From Snodgrassella alvi wkB2 (GTDB lineage Bacteria > Pseudomonadota > Gammaproteobacteria > Burkholderiales > Neisseriaceae), in the NCBI RefSeq assembly GCF_000600005.1, contig NZ_CP007446.1, positions 434,001-498,000 on the forward strand: DNA of 64,000 bases, read 5' to 3'. The notes below the pieces were generated by a model, which saw only the letters and a list, made by a program, of their open reading frames with translations, made no database searches and was not told the DNA's origin. Below are positions 20,947-30,404 of this stretch, one piece after another (position 1 is the first letter of the stretch; each line of letters begins with the position of its first letter). Both the position numbers and the translations under genes were made by a program.

Positions 20947-21723
20947 ATGACTGGAAGAAAAATATTCACCGCAAGCCGCCTTATCCGGCTGAGTTTATTA
21001 CTGCTGTCGGCTAGCGCCATTACCTCCTGCGGCGGCGGTTTTGAGCCTTTTGTCGGCGTTACTTCCGGTAAAAACAAAGCTTATGCTGCGCCGGTGGAGG
21101 CACTTGTATACGTCTATGAAAATATCTCTGGTGGTTCAATTAATGGTGGTTGTATTCCCGGGACTAATGGTATAGATGATTATGAGGTGGGCAAAAAACG
21201 TTACGGGGGTGGCGCTACTTGTGGCGCTGCCTACCTGCCGGCGAAATGGAAGCCGGGTATGACAGCACGTATTAACTGGGAGGTTTTACCTTACCCCGGC
21301 TGGAAAGCACGTATGTTAGATATGCCGGGAGTTAATTTTGATGAAAGTCAAAAAAGTATAATGAGGCAATATTATGAAAACTATTCAGCAGTAATCCCAT
21401 TACCACCTCCACCACCATCTGCCGGTGATGATTTTGGCAAGGTAAGGAATATCACAGTGCATTTTCTGGCCTGTAATCAATTGTATATTACTTATGGTAC
21501 AGTTGAGGAAGGCAGAAATACGCCCATGCATTATAAGCTTTTTGCGAAAAGCCAGAAACTATGCACTCCGCGTCCATCAATCAAATCCATGGCAGATTAC
21601 CGGCGCAATAAAGCCAAAATGGATGCAATCAAGCAGGAGCGGGCAAATATCCAGCAGGTAATTCTGCCGGAATATATAAAGGAACTGGAGCAGCAGGGCA
21701 AGCTGCCGGTTACTGCTAAATAG
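20947..21723 (+). CDS. DUF3304 lipoprotein, copy 1 (putative immunity protein)
   Basis: First of ten paralogues. Residues 1-28 are a lipoprotein signal (positive RKIFTASRLIR, hydrophobic LSLLLL, lipobox ITSC). Cys28 would be acylated, and Gly rather than Asp at +2 predicts outer-membrane placement facing the periplasm. Four more cysteines (69, 92, 176, 206) are kept in all copies and could form disulfides. A PLPPPPPSAGDDFGK linker is at 151-165. This copy has the WEVLPYPGWKARMLDMPG block (residues 111-128) shared with copies 8 and 10. Position beside a Tle1-like lipase suggests it blocks that toxin in the periplasm; this is inference. It differs from the rest in starting MTGRK and ending VTAK. 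Confidence 0.85.
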   Translation: MTGRKIFTASRLIRLSLLLLSASAITSCGGGFEPFVGVTSGKNKAYAAPVEALVYVYENISGGSINGGCIPGTNGIDDYEVGKKRYGGGATCGAAYLPAKWKPGMTARINWEVLPYPGWKARMLDMPGVNFDESQKSIMRQYYENYSAVIPLPPPPPSAGDDFGKVRNITVHFLACNQLYITYGTVEEGRNTPMHYKLFAKSQKLCTPRPSIKSMADYRRNKAKMDAIKQERANIQQVILPEYIKELEQQGKLPVTAK

Positions 21724-22121
21724 ACGGGCAGATTTTGCTGCTTGGTGCGCCGGATGATTTGGCAACAGTGACAGCCATCGCCGGCGCTGCAACCGGCAAT
21801 TTCATCACAACGGAATGAATCCCGCATAGCCATAAAAATAAATAAAAACCAGACTGGCGCAATATTATGCTGTAAAAAACTTAACATCTACATAAAAATG
21901 TCTTAGTCCGGAAAATTAATTATATTCAGCATATTAATGTAAACAATATTCTGCGCTAATAGCTGTAATTGTATAAAATACTGATATGTAATAAAAGCCG
22001 GAAGCGATACCATCAACCAAAACCGGCATAAAGCCGGCAAATCAGACACGGCTGCTAATACAAAGTTAACCCCGAATTTTGCATAAACATACTGTATCAA
22101 TCCAAGAATAGTGAGAATCAA
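21724..22121 (+). repeat. Spacer repeat A of the upstream DUF3304 array
   Basis: This 398-base spacer is repeated, with minor changes, at 22905-23302 and 24080-24485, so the tandem unit is gene plus spacer, about 1.18 kb. Its first part keeps a frame without a start codon that would read ILLLGAPDDLATVTAIAG, possibly the tail of a lost gene. Its end carries the conserved AGTGAGAATCAA ribosome-site region. Confidence 0.75.
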
Positions 22122-22904
22122 ATGTCCGGAAGAAAAATATTTACGGCAAGCCGCCTTATCCGGCTGAGTTTATTGCTGCTGTCGGCTACCGCGGTTACCT
22201 CCTGCGGCGGAGGCTTCGAACCTTTTGTCGGCGTTACTTCCGGTAAAAACAAAGCTTATGCTGCACCAGTGGAGGCACTTGTATACGTCTATGAAAATAT
22301 TTCCGGTGGTTCAATCAATGGTGGTTGTATACCGAATACCCCTGGAGTAGATGATTATGAGGTAGGTAAAAAACGTTATGGTGGTGGTTCTACATGTGGA
22401 GCAGCTTATCTATCGGCAAAATGGAAACCGGGTATGATGGCACGTATTAACTGGCGGGTTTTGCCTTATCCGGGTTGGCATGCCAGAGTATTAAATCTGC
22501 CTGGATTAAATTTTGACGAAAAAGAACGGGCAACAATTCAGCAATACAGTGAAAACTATTCAGCAGTAATCCCATTACCACCTCCGCCACCGTCTGCCGG
22601 TGATGATTTTGGCAAAGTAAGTAATATCACTGTCCATTTTCTGGCCTGTAATCAGTTATATATTGATTACGGTACTACAGACGATGATACCCGTGAGGCA
22701 ATAAAGAAACAGTTTGAACTATTTAAGAAAAGCCAGAAACTATGTACGCCGCGCCCATCCATCAAATCCATGGCAGATTACCGGCGTAATAAAGCCAAAA
22801 TGGATGCAATCAAGCAGGAGCGGGCAAATATTAAGCAGGTAATCCTGCCGGAATATATAAAGGAACTCGAGCAGCAGGGCAAGCTGCCGGTTACGGGTAA
22901 ATAG
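22122..22904 (+). CDS. DUF3304 lipoprotein, copy 2
   Basis: A paralogue of 260 residues with lipobox VTSC and the same five cysteines. It is two residues longer because block 3 (after FLACNQLYI) is a different version: DYGTTDDDTREAIKKQFELFKKS instead of the usual TYGTVEEGRNTPMHYKLFAKS form. Only copy 10 has a similar version. Block 2 reads WRVLPYPGWHARVLNLPG, and it has the unusual LSAKWKPGMMAR. If the variable blocks contact the toxin, this copy should have its own specificity. Signal and tail (KELEQQGKLPVTGK) are as in the others. Confidence 0.85.
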   Translation: MSGRKIFTASRLIRLSLLLLSATAVTSCGGGFEPFVGVTSGKNKAYAAPVEALVYVYENISGGSINGGCIPNTPGVDDYEVGKKRYGGGSTCGAAYLSAKWKPGMMARINWRVLPYPGWHARVLNLPGLNFDEKERATIQQYSENYSAVIPLPPPPPSAGDDFGKVSNITVHFLACNQLYIDYGTTDDDTREAIKKQFELFKKSQKLCTPRPSIKSMADYRRNKAKMDAIKQERANIKQVILPEYIKELEQQGKLPVTGK

Positions 22905-23302
22905 ACTGGTAGATTTTGCTGCTTAGTGCGCCGGTTGATTTGGCAACAGTAACAGCCATCGCCGGCGCTGCAACCGGCACTTTCACTACAACGGAATGAA
23001 ACCGGAATAGCCATAAAAACAAATAAAAACCAGAATATCGCAATATTATGCTGTAAAAAATTAATATATACATAAATAATGTCTTAGTCCGGAAAATTAA
23101 TTATATTCAGCATATTAATGTAAACAATATCCTGCGCCGGTAGCTGTAATTGTGTAAAATATTGATATGTAATAAAAGCTGGAAGCGATACCATCAATTA
23201 AAACCGGCATAAAGCAGAAAAAACAGACACGGCTGCTAATACAAAGTTAACACCGAATTTTGTATAAAAATACCGTATCAATTTAAGAATAGTGAGAATC
23301 AA
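22905..23302 (+). repeat. Spacer repeat B of the upstream DUF3304 array
   Basis: Second copy of the spacer at 21724-22121. The frame in its first part again conserves LATVTAIAGAATG at protein level although there is no start codon and a stop lies just upstream. Confidence 0.75.
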
Positions 23303-24079
23303 ATGTCTGGAAGAAAAATATTTACGGCAAGCCGCCTTATCCGGCTGAGCTTACTACTGCTGTCGGTAACCGCGGTTACCTCCTGTGGCGGAGGCTTCGA
23401 ACCTTTTGTCGGCGTTACTTCCGGCAAAAACAAAGCTTATGCTGCGCCGGTCGAGGCACTTGTATACGTCTATGAAAATATAGATGGTGGTTCAATCAAT
23501 GGTGGCTGTATTCCCGGTACTAATGGTGTAGATGATTATGAGGTGGGCAAAAAACGTTACGGTGGTGGTGCTACTTGTGGAGCTGCCTATTTGCCGGCGA
23601 AATGGAAACCGGGTATGACAGCACGTATAAACTGGCGGGTTTTTCCTTATCCAGGTTGGCGCGCAAAAGTATTAGATAAACCAGGATTAGTTTTTGATCG
23701 TAAAGAGTCAGTTATTATTGATCAATATGATGAAAGCTATTCCGCAGTAATACCATTACCACCTCCACCACCATCTGCCGGTGATGATTTTGGCAAGGTG
23801 GCAAATATCACAGTGCATTTTCTGGCTTGTAATCAATTGTATATTACTTACGGTACAGTCGAGGAAGGCAGAAATACGCCAATGCATTACAAATTGTTTG
23901 CGAAAAGCCAGAAACTATGCACACCGCGCCCGTCAATCAAATCCATGGCGGATTACCGGCGTAATAAAGCTAAACTGGATGCAATCAAGCAGGAACGGGC
24001 AAATATTAAGCAGGTGATTCTGCCCGAATATATAAAGGAACTGGAGCAGCAGGGCAAGCTGCCGGTTACTGGTAAATAG
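23303..24079 (+). CDS. DUF3304 lipoprotein, copy 3
   Basis: A paralogue of 258 residues with lipobox VTSC, +2 Gly and the five-cysteine pattern. The variable regions are ENIDGGSINGG in block 1 and WRVFPYPGWRAKVLDKPG with VFDRKESVIIDQYDESYS in block 2. Block 3 is the common TVEEGRNTPMHYKLF form. KVANITVHF replaces KVRNITVHF, as in copy 8. It is preceded by spacer B with AGTGAGAATCAA before the ATG. Confidence 0.85.
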   Translation: MSGRKIFTASRLIRLSLLLLSVTAVTSCGGGFEPFVGVTSGKNKAYAAPVEALVYVYENIDGGSINGGCIPGTNGVDDYEVGKKRYGGGATCGAAYLPAKWKPGMTARINWRVFPYPGWRAKVLDKPGLVFDRKESVIIDQYDESYSAVIPLPPPPPSAGDDFGKVANITVHFLACNQLYITYGTVEEGRNTPMHYKLFAKSQKLCTPRPSIKSMADYRRNKAKLDAIKQERANIKQVILPEYIKELEQQGKLPVTGK

Positions 24080-24485
24080 ACTGGCGGTTTTTGCTGCTTA
24101 GTGCGCCGGTTGATTTGGCAACGGCAACAGTGATAGCCATCGCCGGCGCTGCAACCGACACTTTCACCACAACGGAATTAATCCCGCATAGCCATAAAAC
24201 TAAATAAAAACCAGAATATCGCAATATTATGCTGTAAAAAATTAATATATACATAAATAATGTCTTAGTTCGGAAAATTAATTATATTCAGCATATTAAT
24301 GTAAATAATATTCTGCGCCGGTAGTGGTAATTGTGTAAAATATTGATATAGGTAGTAAAAGCCGGAAGCGATACCATCAACCAAAACCGGCATAAAGCCG
24401 GCAAATCAGACACGGCTGCTAATACAAAGTTAACACCGAATATTGCATAAAAATACCGTATCAATTTAAGAATAGTGAGAATCAA
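24080..24485 (+). repeat. Spacer repeat C of the upstream DUF3304 array
   Basis: Third copy of the spacer (406 bases). It carries a small insertion in the pseudo-coding part (GGCAAC after TTGGCAAC) and otherwise follows spacers A and B to the ribosome-site region. Confidence 0.75.
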
Positions 24486-25262
24486 ATGTCTGGAAGAAAA
24501 ATATTTACGGCAAGCCGTCTTATCCGGCTGAGCTTACTACTGCTGTCGGTAACTGCGGTTACCTCCTGTGGCGGAGGTTTCGAACCCTTTGTTGGCGTTA
24601 CTTCCGGTAAAAACAAATCCTATGCTGCGCCGGTAGAGGCACTGGAATACAACTATGAAAATATGTCCGGCGGCTCAATCAATGGTGGTTGTATTCCCAA
24701 AACACCGGGAATAGACGATTATGCAGTTGGCAAACAACGTTATGGTGGCGGTGCAACTTGTGGTGCAGCTTATTTGCCGGCGAAATGGAAGCCGGGTATG
24801 ACTGCACGTATATACTGGCGTGTATTGCCTTATCCGGGCTGGCATGCCAGAGGACTAAATGTCCCTGGAATGGTTAGGGATCCTAAAGAATTAGCTATTC
24901 TTGATCAATATGATGAAAACTATTCAGCAGTAATACCATTACCCCCCCCTCCACCGTCTGCCGGTGATGATTTTGGCAAAGTAAGGAATATCACAGTGCA
25001 TTTTCTGGCCTGTAATCAATTGTATATTACTTACGGTACAGTAGAAGAAGGCAGAAATACCCCGATGCATTACCAGCTTTTTGCCAAAAGCCAGAAACTA
25101 TGTACCCCGCGCCCGTCAATCAAATCCATGGCAGATTACCGGCGCAATAAAGCAAAAATGGATGCAATCAAGCAGGAACGGGCAAATATTAAGCAGGTAA
25201 TCTTGCCGGAATATATTAAAGAACTCGAGCAGCAGGGCAAATTACCTACGCCGAGTAAATAA
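24486..25262 (+). CDS. DUF3304 lipoprotein, copy 4
   Basis: The last of the four upstream paralogues, 258 residues. Block 1 is the EYNYENMSGG type (as in copies 5-7) with CIPKTPGIDDYAVGKQRYGGG. Block 2 is the most divergent of the set: WRVLPYPGWHARGLNVPG, then MVRDPKELAILDQYDENYS. Block 3 is TVEEGRNTPMHYQLF. The C-terminus LPTPSK differs from the VTGK and VSSK endings elsewhere. A strong terminator follows, so copies 1-4 may form one transcription unit despite their 400-base spacers. Confidence 0.85.
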   Translation: MSGRKIFTASRLIRLSLLLLSVTAVTSCGGGFEPFVGVTSGKNKSYAAPVEALEYNYENMSGGSINGGCIPKTPGIDDYAVGKQRYGGGATCGAAYLPAKWKPGMTARIYWRVLPYPGWHARGLNVPGMVRDPKELAILDQYDENYSAVIPLPPPPPSAGDDFGKVRNITVHFLACNQLYITYGTVEEGRNTPMHYQLFAKSQKLCTPRPSIKSMADYRRNKAKMDAIKQERANIKQVILPEYIKELEQQGKLPTPSK

Positions 25263-25279
25263 AATATCATTTAATTTTT

Positions 25280-25318
25280 CGCAGCCATACCGCAGCTTGC
25301 CGGTATGGCTGCGTTTTT
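25280..25318 (+). terminator. Intrinsic terminator of the upstream array
   Basis: A perfect 12-bp stem CGCAGCCATACC/GGTATGGCTGCG (25280-25291, 25302-25313), extended by one more G-C pair, is followed by TTTTT. It separates copy 4 from the lipase gene. Confidence 0.9.
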
Positions 25319-25557
25319 AAATTGTGTTTTTGTTTATAATTATGTAAACAAAACTACAGAAATTGTATTAAATATGTTAAAATAAGTGGTTACGGAAATG
25401 GTGCATTCAGATAGCGCTTATATCGGCATAAATGCACAGACCAGGGAGCAGCGTCGGCATCCGGGCAAACAGAATCAGCCTGCCTCACAATACGAAGTAC
25501 TACCGGCCACCGGCACTCAGCTTATTTGTATTTCTTAGTTAAAGAGGGAAACCAGTT

Positions 25558-28500
25558 ATGGCGAGTAACGACGATAATAAAAAACAGCCGAATGCACCTG
25601 CCGGTGCTCCGCAGCCGGGAGGTGCCGGCGGCGGTAAACCGGGTGCAGGCGGAAAGCCTGCCGGTGGCGGTGCCGCAGGCGGTAAGCCGGGTGCAGGCGA
25701 TAAACCTGCCGGTGCCGCAGGAGCGGGCAAGCCGGGTGGCGGCAAAGCGCCGCTGCCAACGCCGAATAATCCGCACAATAAAGGAATCAGTATAGACAGC
25801 ATCACTGCCGGCCACTCGCCAGAGCAGAATGATTTCGGAATTTATAAGGATGGTGACGCTGCCGATGCTGCCAATCATCCGCCTCCTGCCAACCCGAAAA
25901 AACCGCAGTCCGGGCAAAACCAGTCGAACAAGCCGCAGTCTGGACAAAATCAGCCGAACAAGCCGCAGTCCGGGCAAAACCAGCCGAACAAGCCGCAGTC
26001 CGGGCAAAACCAGCCGAACAAGCCCCAGTCCGGGCAAAACCAGCCGAATAAGCCGGCAGCTTCGCAGCAAGGTCAAAAACCGGGCGCTAAAACACCGGCG
26101 AATACAACAGCGAATGGTAACAAGCCCGACGACAAATTTCTGCCGCAAACCGGGCCGGGAGTACCCCCTCTGGACAAACCGCCGAGTATCGGAAAAAAGA
26201 TCGGCGATAAGCTTAAGCCGTATTTGCCGACGATTAAGCCGATTGAATTTCAGTGGCCGGGCGTGCTTAAACCGGATGAGTTTCCCACTGCTGCCGGTGG
26301 CCGCCTGCCGGCTTCCATCAGCAGCATCCAGGAAAACCGCAAAGACAATAATTTTGTCGACCGCACTAAAGCCAAGCCGTGCCAGAAAGTGCTTAAAATC
26401 AACTTCTTTTTTGATGGCACCAATAATCATGAAAAAGCCGATAAAGTAGTTTCCGGTGCCACGCCACCGACCCCAGAGCAGCTTGATCCGCTTAAAGATG
26501 CCGCTGCTCAGCAGGCAAAGCTGATTAAGCCGTATACTTATCCGCGTACATCCAATGCGGCGCGCCTGTTTCATGCCTGTATGGGTGCCGGCGGTACACC
26601 GGGAGAAAGTAACCGTGATAAGGAAATGATTAAATACGGCTGGTTTAAGCATTATATTCAGGGCGTCGGCACCCGCTTTGAGGAAATCGGCGATGATGAT
26701 CCGGGGATGCTCGGCGAGGCGCTGGCGAAGTTCGGCCAGGCACGGATAAACTGGGGTTTAACCCGTATCTGCGATAGCTTAGGTATCAGTGAAATATTTA
26801 ATATAAAAGAGTTATCACTGGAAACCGCGCAGAAAATGGTAAAAGGTATGGATTCGCGTGCCGGACGCAAAAGCCAGCTCGACAGCTTTCTGGATACCTT
26901 GCAGCGCCCGGATTCCAAACCATTACCCGATGCAATTAAGCTGTATGTGGTCGGCTTTTCCCGCGGTGCCGCCGAGGCGCGCACCTTTATGAACTGGCTG
27001 CTCGACTATCTGCTCGACCGTGATGAAAATGCTGACGCACGCGAGCAGCTGGAAAAGCTGATGGCGGAGCAGGAGAAAGAGCGCATCAAACAGCGTAAAG
27101 ACGACCGTGCTGCGGCAGAGGCTAAAGCCAAAGAGGAAGCCGAGGCGAAAAACAAAGACAAATCAGACGAGCAGGACAAGGATAAAGCCAAGCAGCCGGC
27201 TCCTACCGCCGCCGCGCCGGTAAACAGCAGCGCTACCAAAGCCGCCATGCAGCGGGTGCAGGCGCAGGCTGCTACCATGAGCGCCAGTGCTCCGAAAGGC
27301 AACAAACCGGCTAAGGCCGATGATAAGAAAGCAGAAAAACCCTATGAGGGCATAGAGCTGAAACTGCTCGGTATCCCGATTTATGTGGAGATGTGTGGCT
27401 TGTTTGATACCGTTGCCACAGTTGGTATGTCGCCGCTGGTGGCTATGGTTACCGGCCACTGCTCATGGGCGCATGGCACCATGTCGCTGCAGCGCGCCGG
27501 CAGCGCCGGTTTTATTAAAAACTGCTACCACTTTGTTTCCGCGCATGAGCAGCGCAAAAGCTTTTCTGTTGACAGTATCTGTGTTGACGGCGGCTATCCG
27601 AAAGGCAATTTCAAGGAATATATCTACCCCGGTGTGCATTCCGATATTGGCGGCGGTTATCCGCCCGGTGAGCAGTTTAAGAGTAATTATGGTATGGGGC
27701 ATGTGCTGTCACAAATTACTCTGCATGATATGTATGCGCGCTGCTGGCAGCATGGGATGCCTCTGCAAGTATGGCAGGATCATCCGGCTTTAAAGAAAGA
27801 TATGCAGAAGCATCCACGCTTTCAAGTTCGTAACTATGAATTTATGGATAAGGATACTGAAAGCGAGTTTGATACTCAGCCCGAAATGGTGGAGCGTTTT
27901 AATGCCTGGCTGAAAACGCTGGAAACCTCGAATATCAGCACCGCACTGCAAAAGCAAGTCCATCATTTTACTGCCTATCGGATTTTGCGCTGGGTACGCT
28001 CCGGTATCGCCGGCTATGCGCGTTTTCTCGGCTTACAGCTTACGAAGGATGGCAGCGTCGGAGAAAAGGAAGACAAAGAAACTAAAAACGGCCGTACGGA
28101 TATTATCAATAAGGGGCGTAAAGAAGCCAACGAAGCCGGTAAAGGCAATTTCCCCGATAAGCCGGTTGCCGATAATGATGAAATGTGGAAGCAGGCCGGT
28201 CTCGAGGATATTCCGAAAGAAAAACGGCAGGAGTTTCTCGATGGCATTATCAATAAAAATTACGTACCCGGCAACGATGGCTGGGACTTGATTGAAGGCG
28301 CCAAGGATTTTAAAGCCGATTATCTGCATGAATTTCATCTGGAGAATATGCTCTCCGCCGGTTTCCTGCTTGATACCCTGTTTGCCGGCAGCATGTATAT
28401 GCTGAATAACGACGACGAGGCGGCTGAATACAAAGACATCCATGATAATGGCGATGAGCTGTATTTCGGCGCGAAAGTTGCTGATCTTAAAACGCCTGCA

Positions 28501-30066
28501 TCGGGTAATACCAATACCCTTCCGCTGCCGCCACTGGCGAAAAATATTGTTGCCTCAGGTCCGCCGGCAGGCGGTAGTGCACCGGCAGACGGTAAAGGGC
28601 AGAAAGGCGAGAATAAAACCAAAATGCCATGGGATTATTCAACGCAGGAAATCAGCGAGATGTTCAAGAATGCCGATAAAGGCGCACTGGTTACCGGTAC
28701 TCTGCTCGATGTCCTGCGCCAGCGCTATCAGAAGAATCTCCACGGCCTCGAACTGGCTACAAGTTCGGTGATGGATATCTGGCAGCGGCTGCAAAAGGCA
28801 GATTTGAGTGAGAAAACGGCGATTATCAACCGGCTGAAAAACCATGCAGAAAAATATTCCGCCAATTATCCGCAGATGGTGCAGATTTTCGACGACCAGA
28901 TTCATGATTCGCGCGCCTGGTTTATGCATGATTCGCTGCTGCAAAGCCGCGAACCGTTTACCAGCTATTTTGCCCACCGTCTGGTGTTCAGCGGCGGCTT
29001 TTCAAATAAACCGCTGTCGCCGGTGCTGCTGGCCAATCGCGTGGTCGGGATAGCCGGGATTGCCCGCAGCGCCTATATGAGCGTGAAATACGGCAATCCG
29101 GCCTATATTCTGATTGGTCTGAATAATCCCGAGCTGTTTGTTACCGATGCAGACAGAGCCGCATGGAATCTGCTTACTCAGGACTATCAGGCACTGGCTA
29201 TTGATCCGGATACCGGTAAAATTCTGCCGACTGCCGACAATCTGAAAAAGCTGCGTCAGTTCACCAAGGATTTGCAAACCGCCACCCAGCAGATTAAAGC
29301 CGAATATGACAAGCAGAAGCCGTGGACCGATAAGGAATTTCTCGATAAGACCCTCGGTCAGGTTATTCAGAGCAGTGATGAAACCATCAAGAATCTGAAT
29401 GAAATCCGCGAGCTGCTTACCGAGCAGCAAAAAGCGCTGGATAAGATGAAAGAGTCCAATGCCCAGCTGAAGCAGCAGGCTGAGCAGGTGAAACAAATGC
29501 TGGATAAGGTTACCGAAAATCAGAAACAGCTGGAAAATGCGGTGCAGCAGGCTAAAGCCGGCACACTGGATAAGCAGCAGTTGCAGGAAGCCCTTAAGCA
29601 GGGGATGACCGTTTATTCCGATCCGGTAGCGGCGCTGCCGCAGGCGAGCCTGATGCAGCCGCCCGGTCTGGAAGACATCAGCAAAGACAGTCTGGCCGAG
29701 CATTTACGCCAGCAAATCAGCCAGTACCAGCAAAACAGCCGCATCAGCGCGCAAAACAGTACTGCCTTGCTGGAGAGCGGTGCACAGGATCCGCAAACCC
29801 TTGCGCAGGCTTTTTACAACAACAGCAGCGGCGATATTTACGATCAGGCAGTAGAGCAGATGGGTAAATCCGCGCTCAACCGGCTTGGTCTCGGCGATCT
29901 GGAAATCAACCAGTATCTGCCGGAAAACATTGCCAGCCGCAGCCAGCCGGAAATCGCCAGCCTGTTGCAGCAGCTGCAAAGCGGTAATATTCCGCCGCAG
30001 ATGCAGGCGATTTCGCCGCAAAAAATCGAATTGATTAAAAAAGTACTGCAAAGCTGGCTGCTGTAG
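25558..30066 (+). CDS. DUF2235 lipase, putative Tle1-family T6SS effector
   Basis: A 1502-residue protein without signal peptide. Residues 1-70 are Gly/Pro/Ala/Lys-rich and residues 115-164 are five 10-residue repeats (PQSGQNQPNK). The alpha/beta-hydrolase DUF2235 domain starts at INFFFDGTNN (about 281-290). The nucleophile elbow is GFSRGA with Ser468; FDTVA (Asp617) and GVHSDIGGGY (His694) supply the probable triad. A charged Lys/Glu/Ala-rich insert (about 490-600) separates the elbow from FDTVA. Residues 1262-1352 are a predicted coiled coil. Known Tle1 proteins are T6SS phospholipases that attack membranes from the periplasm and are paired with lipoprotein immunity proteins. Ten lipoprotein genes flank this one. 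The start at ATG 25558 follows AGAGGGA. No VgrG, PAAR or adaptor is nearby. Confidence 0.88.
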   Translation: MASNDDNKKQPNAPAGAPQPGGAGGGKPGAGGKPAGGGAAGGKPGAGDKPAGAAGAGKPGGGKAPLPTPNNPHNKGISIDSITAGHSPEQNDFGIYKDGDAADAANHPPPANPKKPQSGQNQSNKPQSGQNQPNKPQSGQNQPNKPQSGQNQPNKPQSGQNQPNKPAASQQGQKPGAKTPANTTANGNKPDDKFLPQTGPGVPPLDKPPSIGKKIGDKLKPYLPTIKPIEFQWPGVLKPDEFPTAAGGRLPASISSIQENRKDNNFVDRTKAKPCQKVLKINFFFDGTNNHEKADKVVSGATPPTPEQLDPLKDAAAQQAKLIKPYTYPRTSNAARLFHACMGAGGTPGESNRDKEMIKYGWFKHYIQGVGTRFEEIGDDDPGMLGEALAKFGQARINWGLTRICDSLGISEIFNIKELSLETAQKMVKGMDSRAGRKSQLDSFLDTLQRPDSKPLPDAIKLYVVGFSRGAAEARTFMNWLLDYLLDRDENADAREQLEKLMAEQEKERIKQRKDDRAAAEAKAKEEAEAKNKDKSDEQDKDKAKQPAPTAAAPVNSSATKAAMQRVQAQAATMSASAPKGNKPAKADDKKAEKPYEGIELKLLGIPIYVEMCGLFDTVATVGMSPLVAMVTGHCSWAHGTMSLQRAGSAGFIKNCYHFVSAHEQRKSFSVDSICVDGGYPKGNFKEYIYPGVHSDIGGGYPPGEQFKSNYGMGHVLSQITLHDMYARCWQHGMPLQVWQDHPALKKDMQKHPRFQVRNYEFMDKDTESEFDTQPEMVERFNAWLKTLETSNISTALQKQVHHFTAYRILRWVRSGIAGYARFLGLQLTKDGSVGEKEDKETKNGRTDIINKGRKEANEAGKGNFPDKPVADNDEMWKQAGLEDIPKEKRQEFLDGIINKNYVPGNDGWDLIEGAKDFKADYLHEFHLENMLSAGFLLDTLFAGSMYMLNNDDEAAEYKDIHDNGDELYFGAKVADLKTPASGNTNTLPLPPLAKNIVASGPPAGGSAPADGKGQKGENKTKMPWDYSTQEISEMFKNADKGALVTGTLLDVLRQRYQKNLHGLELATSSVMDIWQRLQKADLSEKTAIINRLKNHAEKYSANYPQMVQIFDDQIHDSRAWFMHDSLLQSREPFTSYFAHRLVFSGGFSNKPLSPVLLANRVVGIAGIARSAYMSVKYGNPAYILIGLNNPELFVTDADRAAWNLLTQDYQALAIDPDTGKILPTADNLKKLRQFTKDLQTATQQIKAEYDKQKPWTDKEFLDKTLGQVIQSSDETIKNLNEIRELLTEQQKALDKMKESNAQLKQQAEQVKQMLDKVTENQKQLENAVQQAKAGTLDKQQLQEALKQGMTVYSDPVAALPQASLMQPPGLEDISKDSLAEHLRQQISQYQQNSRISAQNSTALLESGAQDPQTLAQAFYNNSSGDIYDQAVEQMGKSALNRLGLGDLEINQYLPENIASRSQPEIASLLQQLQSGNIPPQMQAISPQKIELIKKVLQSWLL
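25901..26050 (+). repeat. Five 30-bp tandem repeats inside the lipase gene
   Basis: Five in-frame 30-base units encode PQSGQNQ(P/S)NK. Units 3 and 4 are identical and the others differ by one to a few bases, so the copy number could change by slippage or recombination without breaking the frame. Confidence 0.95.
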
Positions 30067-30109
30067 CCGTAAGCGGCACGCAGCGTTGTATTCACGCTGC
30101 CTTTGTTGC

Positions 30110-30148
30110 AACGCCATTGCCGCCATGCCGGGGCAATGGCGTTTTATT
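30110..30148 (+). terminator. Intrinsic terminator of the lipase gene
   Basis: A perfect 12-bp stem AACGCCATTGCC/GGCAATGGCGTT (30110-30121, 30132-30143) is followed by TTATT. Its outer part is the same as the terminators after DUF3304 copies 5 and 10. Confidence 0.9.
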
Positions 30149-30404
30149 CTGCTGCTCTGCCTGTACGTGAGTAAAGCGCATAGCCAGAATCCTTATCATC
30201 GCCGCTTAATTGTTTAAGCTGTTAACAAATATACTGCGCTACTGCGTATAATTGTGTAATATATTGATATATGGAATAAATGCCGGAAGTAATACAATGG
30301 CTAACAATTGAATAAAGGGGAAGGTACAAATGCAATTATGAAATCAATTATTAAATACACAATGCAGTAATCACAGCGTTTAACCCAAGAAGAGTGAGAA
30401 TCAA
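30149..30404. promoter_or_regulatory. Leader of DUF3304 copy 5
   Basis: The 3' half resembles the leader of copy 6 (shared AAATCAATTATTAAATACACAATGCAG and AGAGTGAGAATCAA elements, the first split by single differences). It probably contains a promoter; an AT-rich -10-like element lies near 30248. No exact start site can be given. Confidence 0.4.

Noticed and set aside
21724..24485. Insertion sequences between the DUF3304 copies
   Set aside because: The spacers are repeated, but there is no transposase, no terminal inverted repeat and no target duplication visible; tandem duplication explains them.
25901..26050. CRISPR-like array
   Set aside because: The 30-bp units are directly adjacent without spacers and are in frame within a protein gene.
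25829..26449. Plus-strand 206-codon frame inside the lipase gene
   Set aside because: It reads the 30-bp repeats in another frame (Ser/Arg/Thr-rich) and is explained by the lipase frame.
25522..26652. Long minus-strand frame of 376 codons opposite the 5' end of the lipase gene
   Set aside because: It is a shadow of the GC-rich, repeat-rich coding strand; it has Arg/Leu-rich low-complexity sequence, no ribosome site and no domain.
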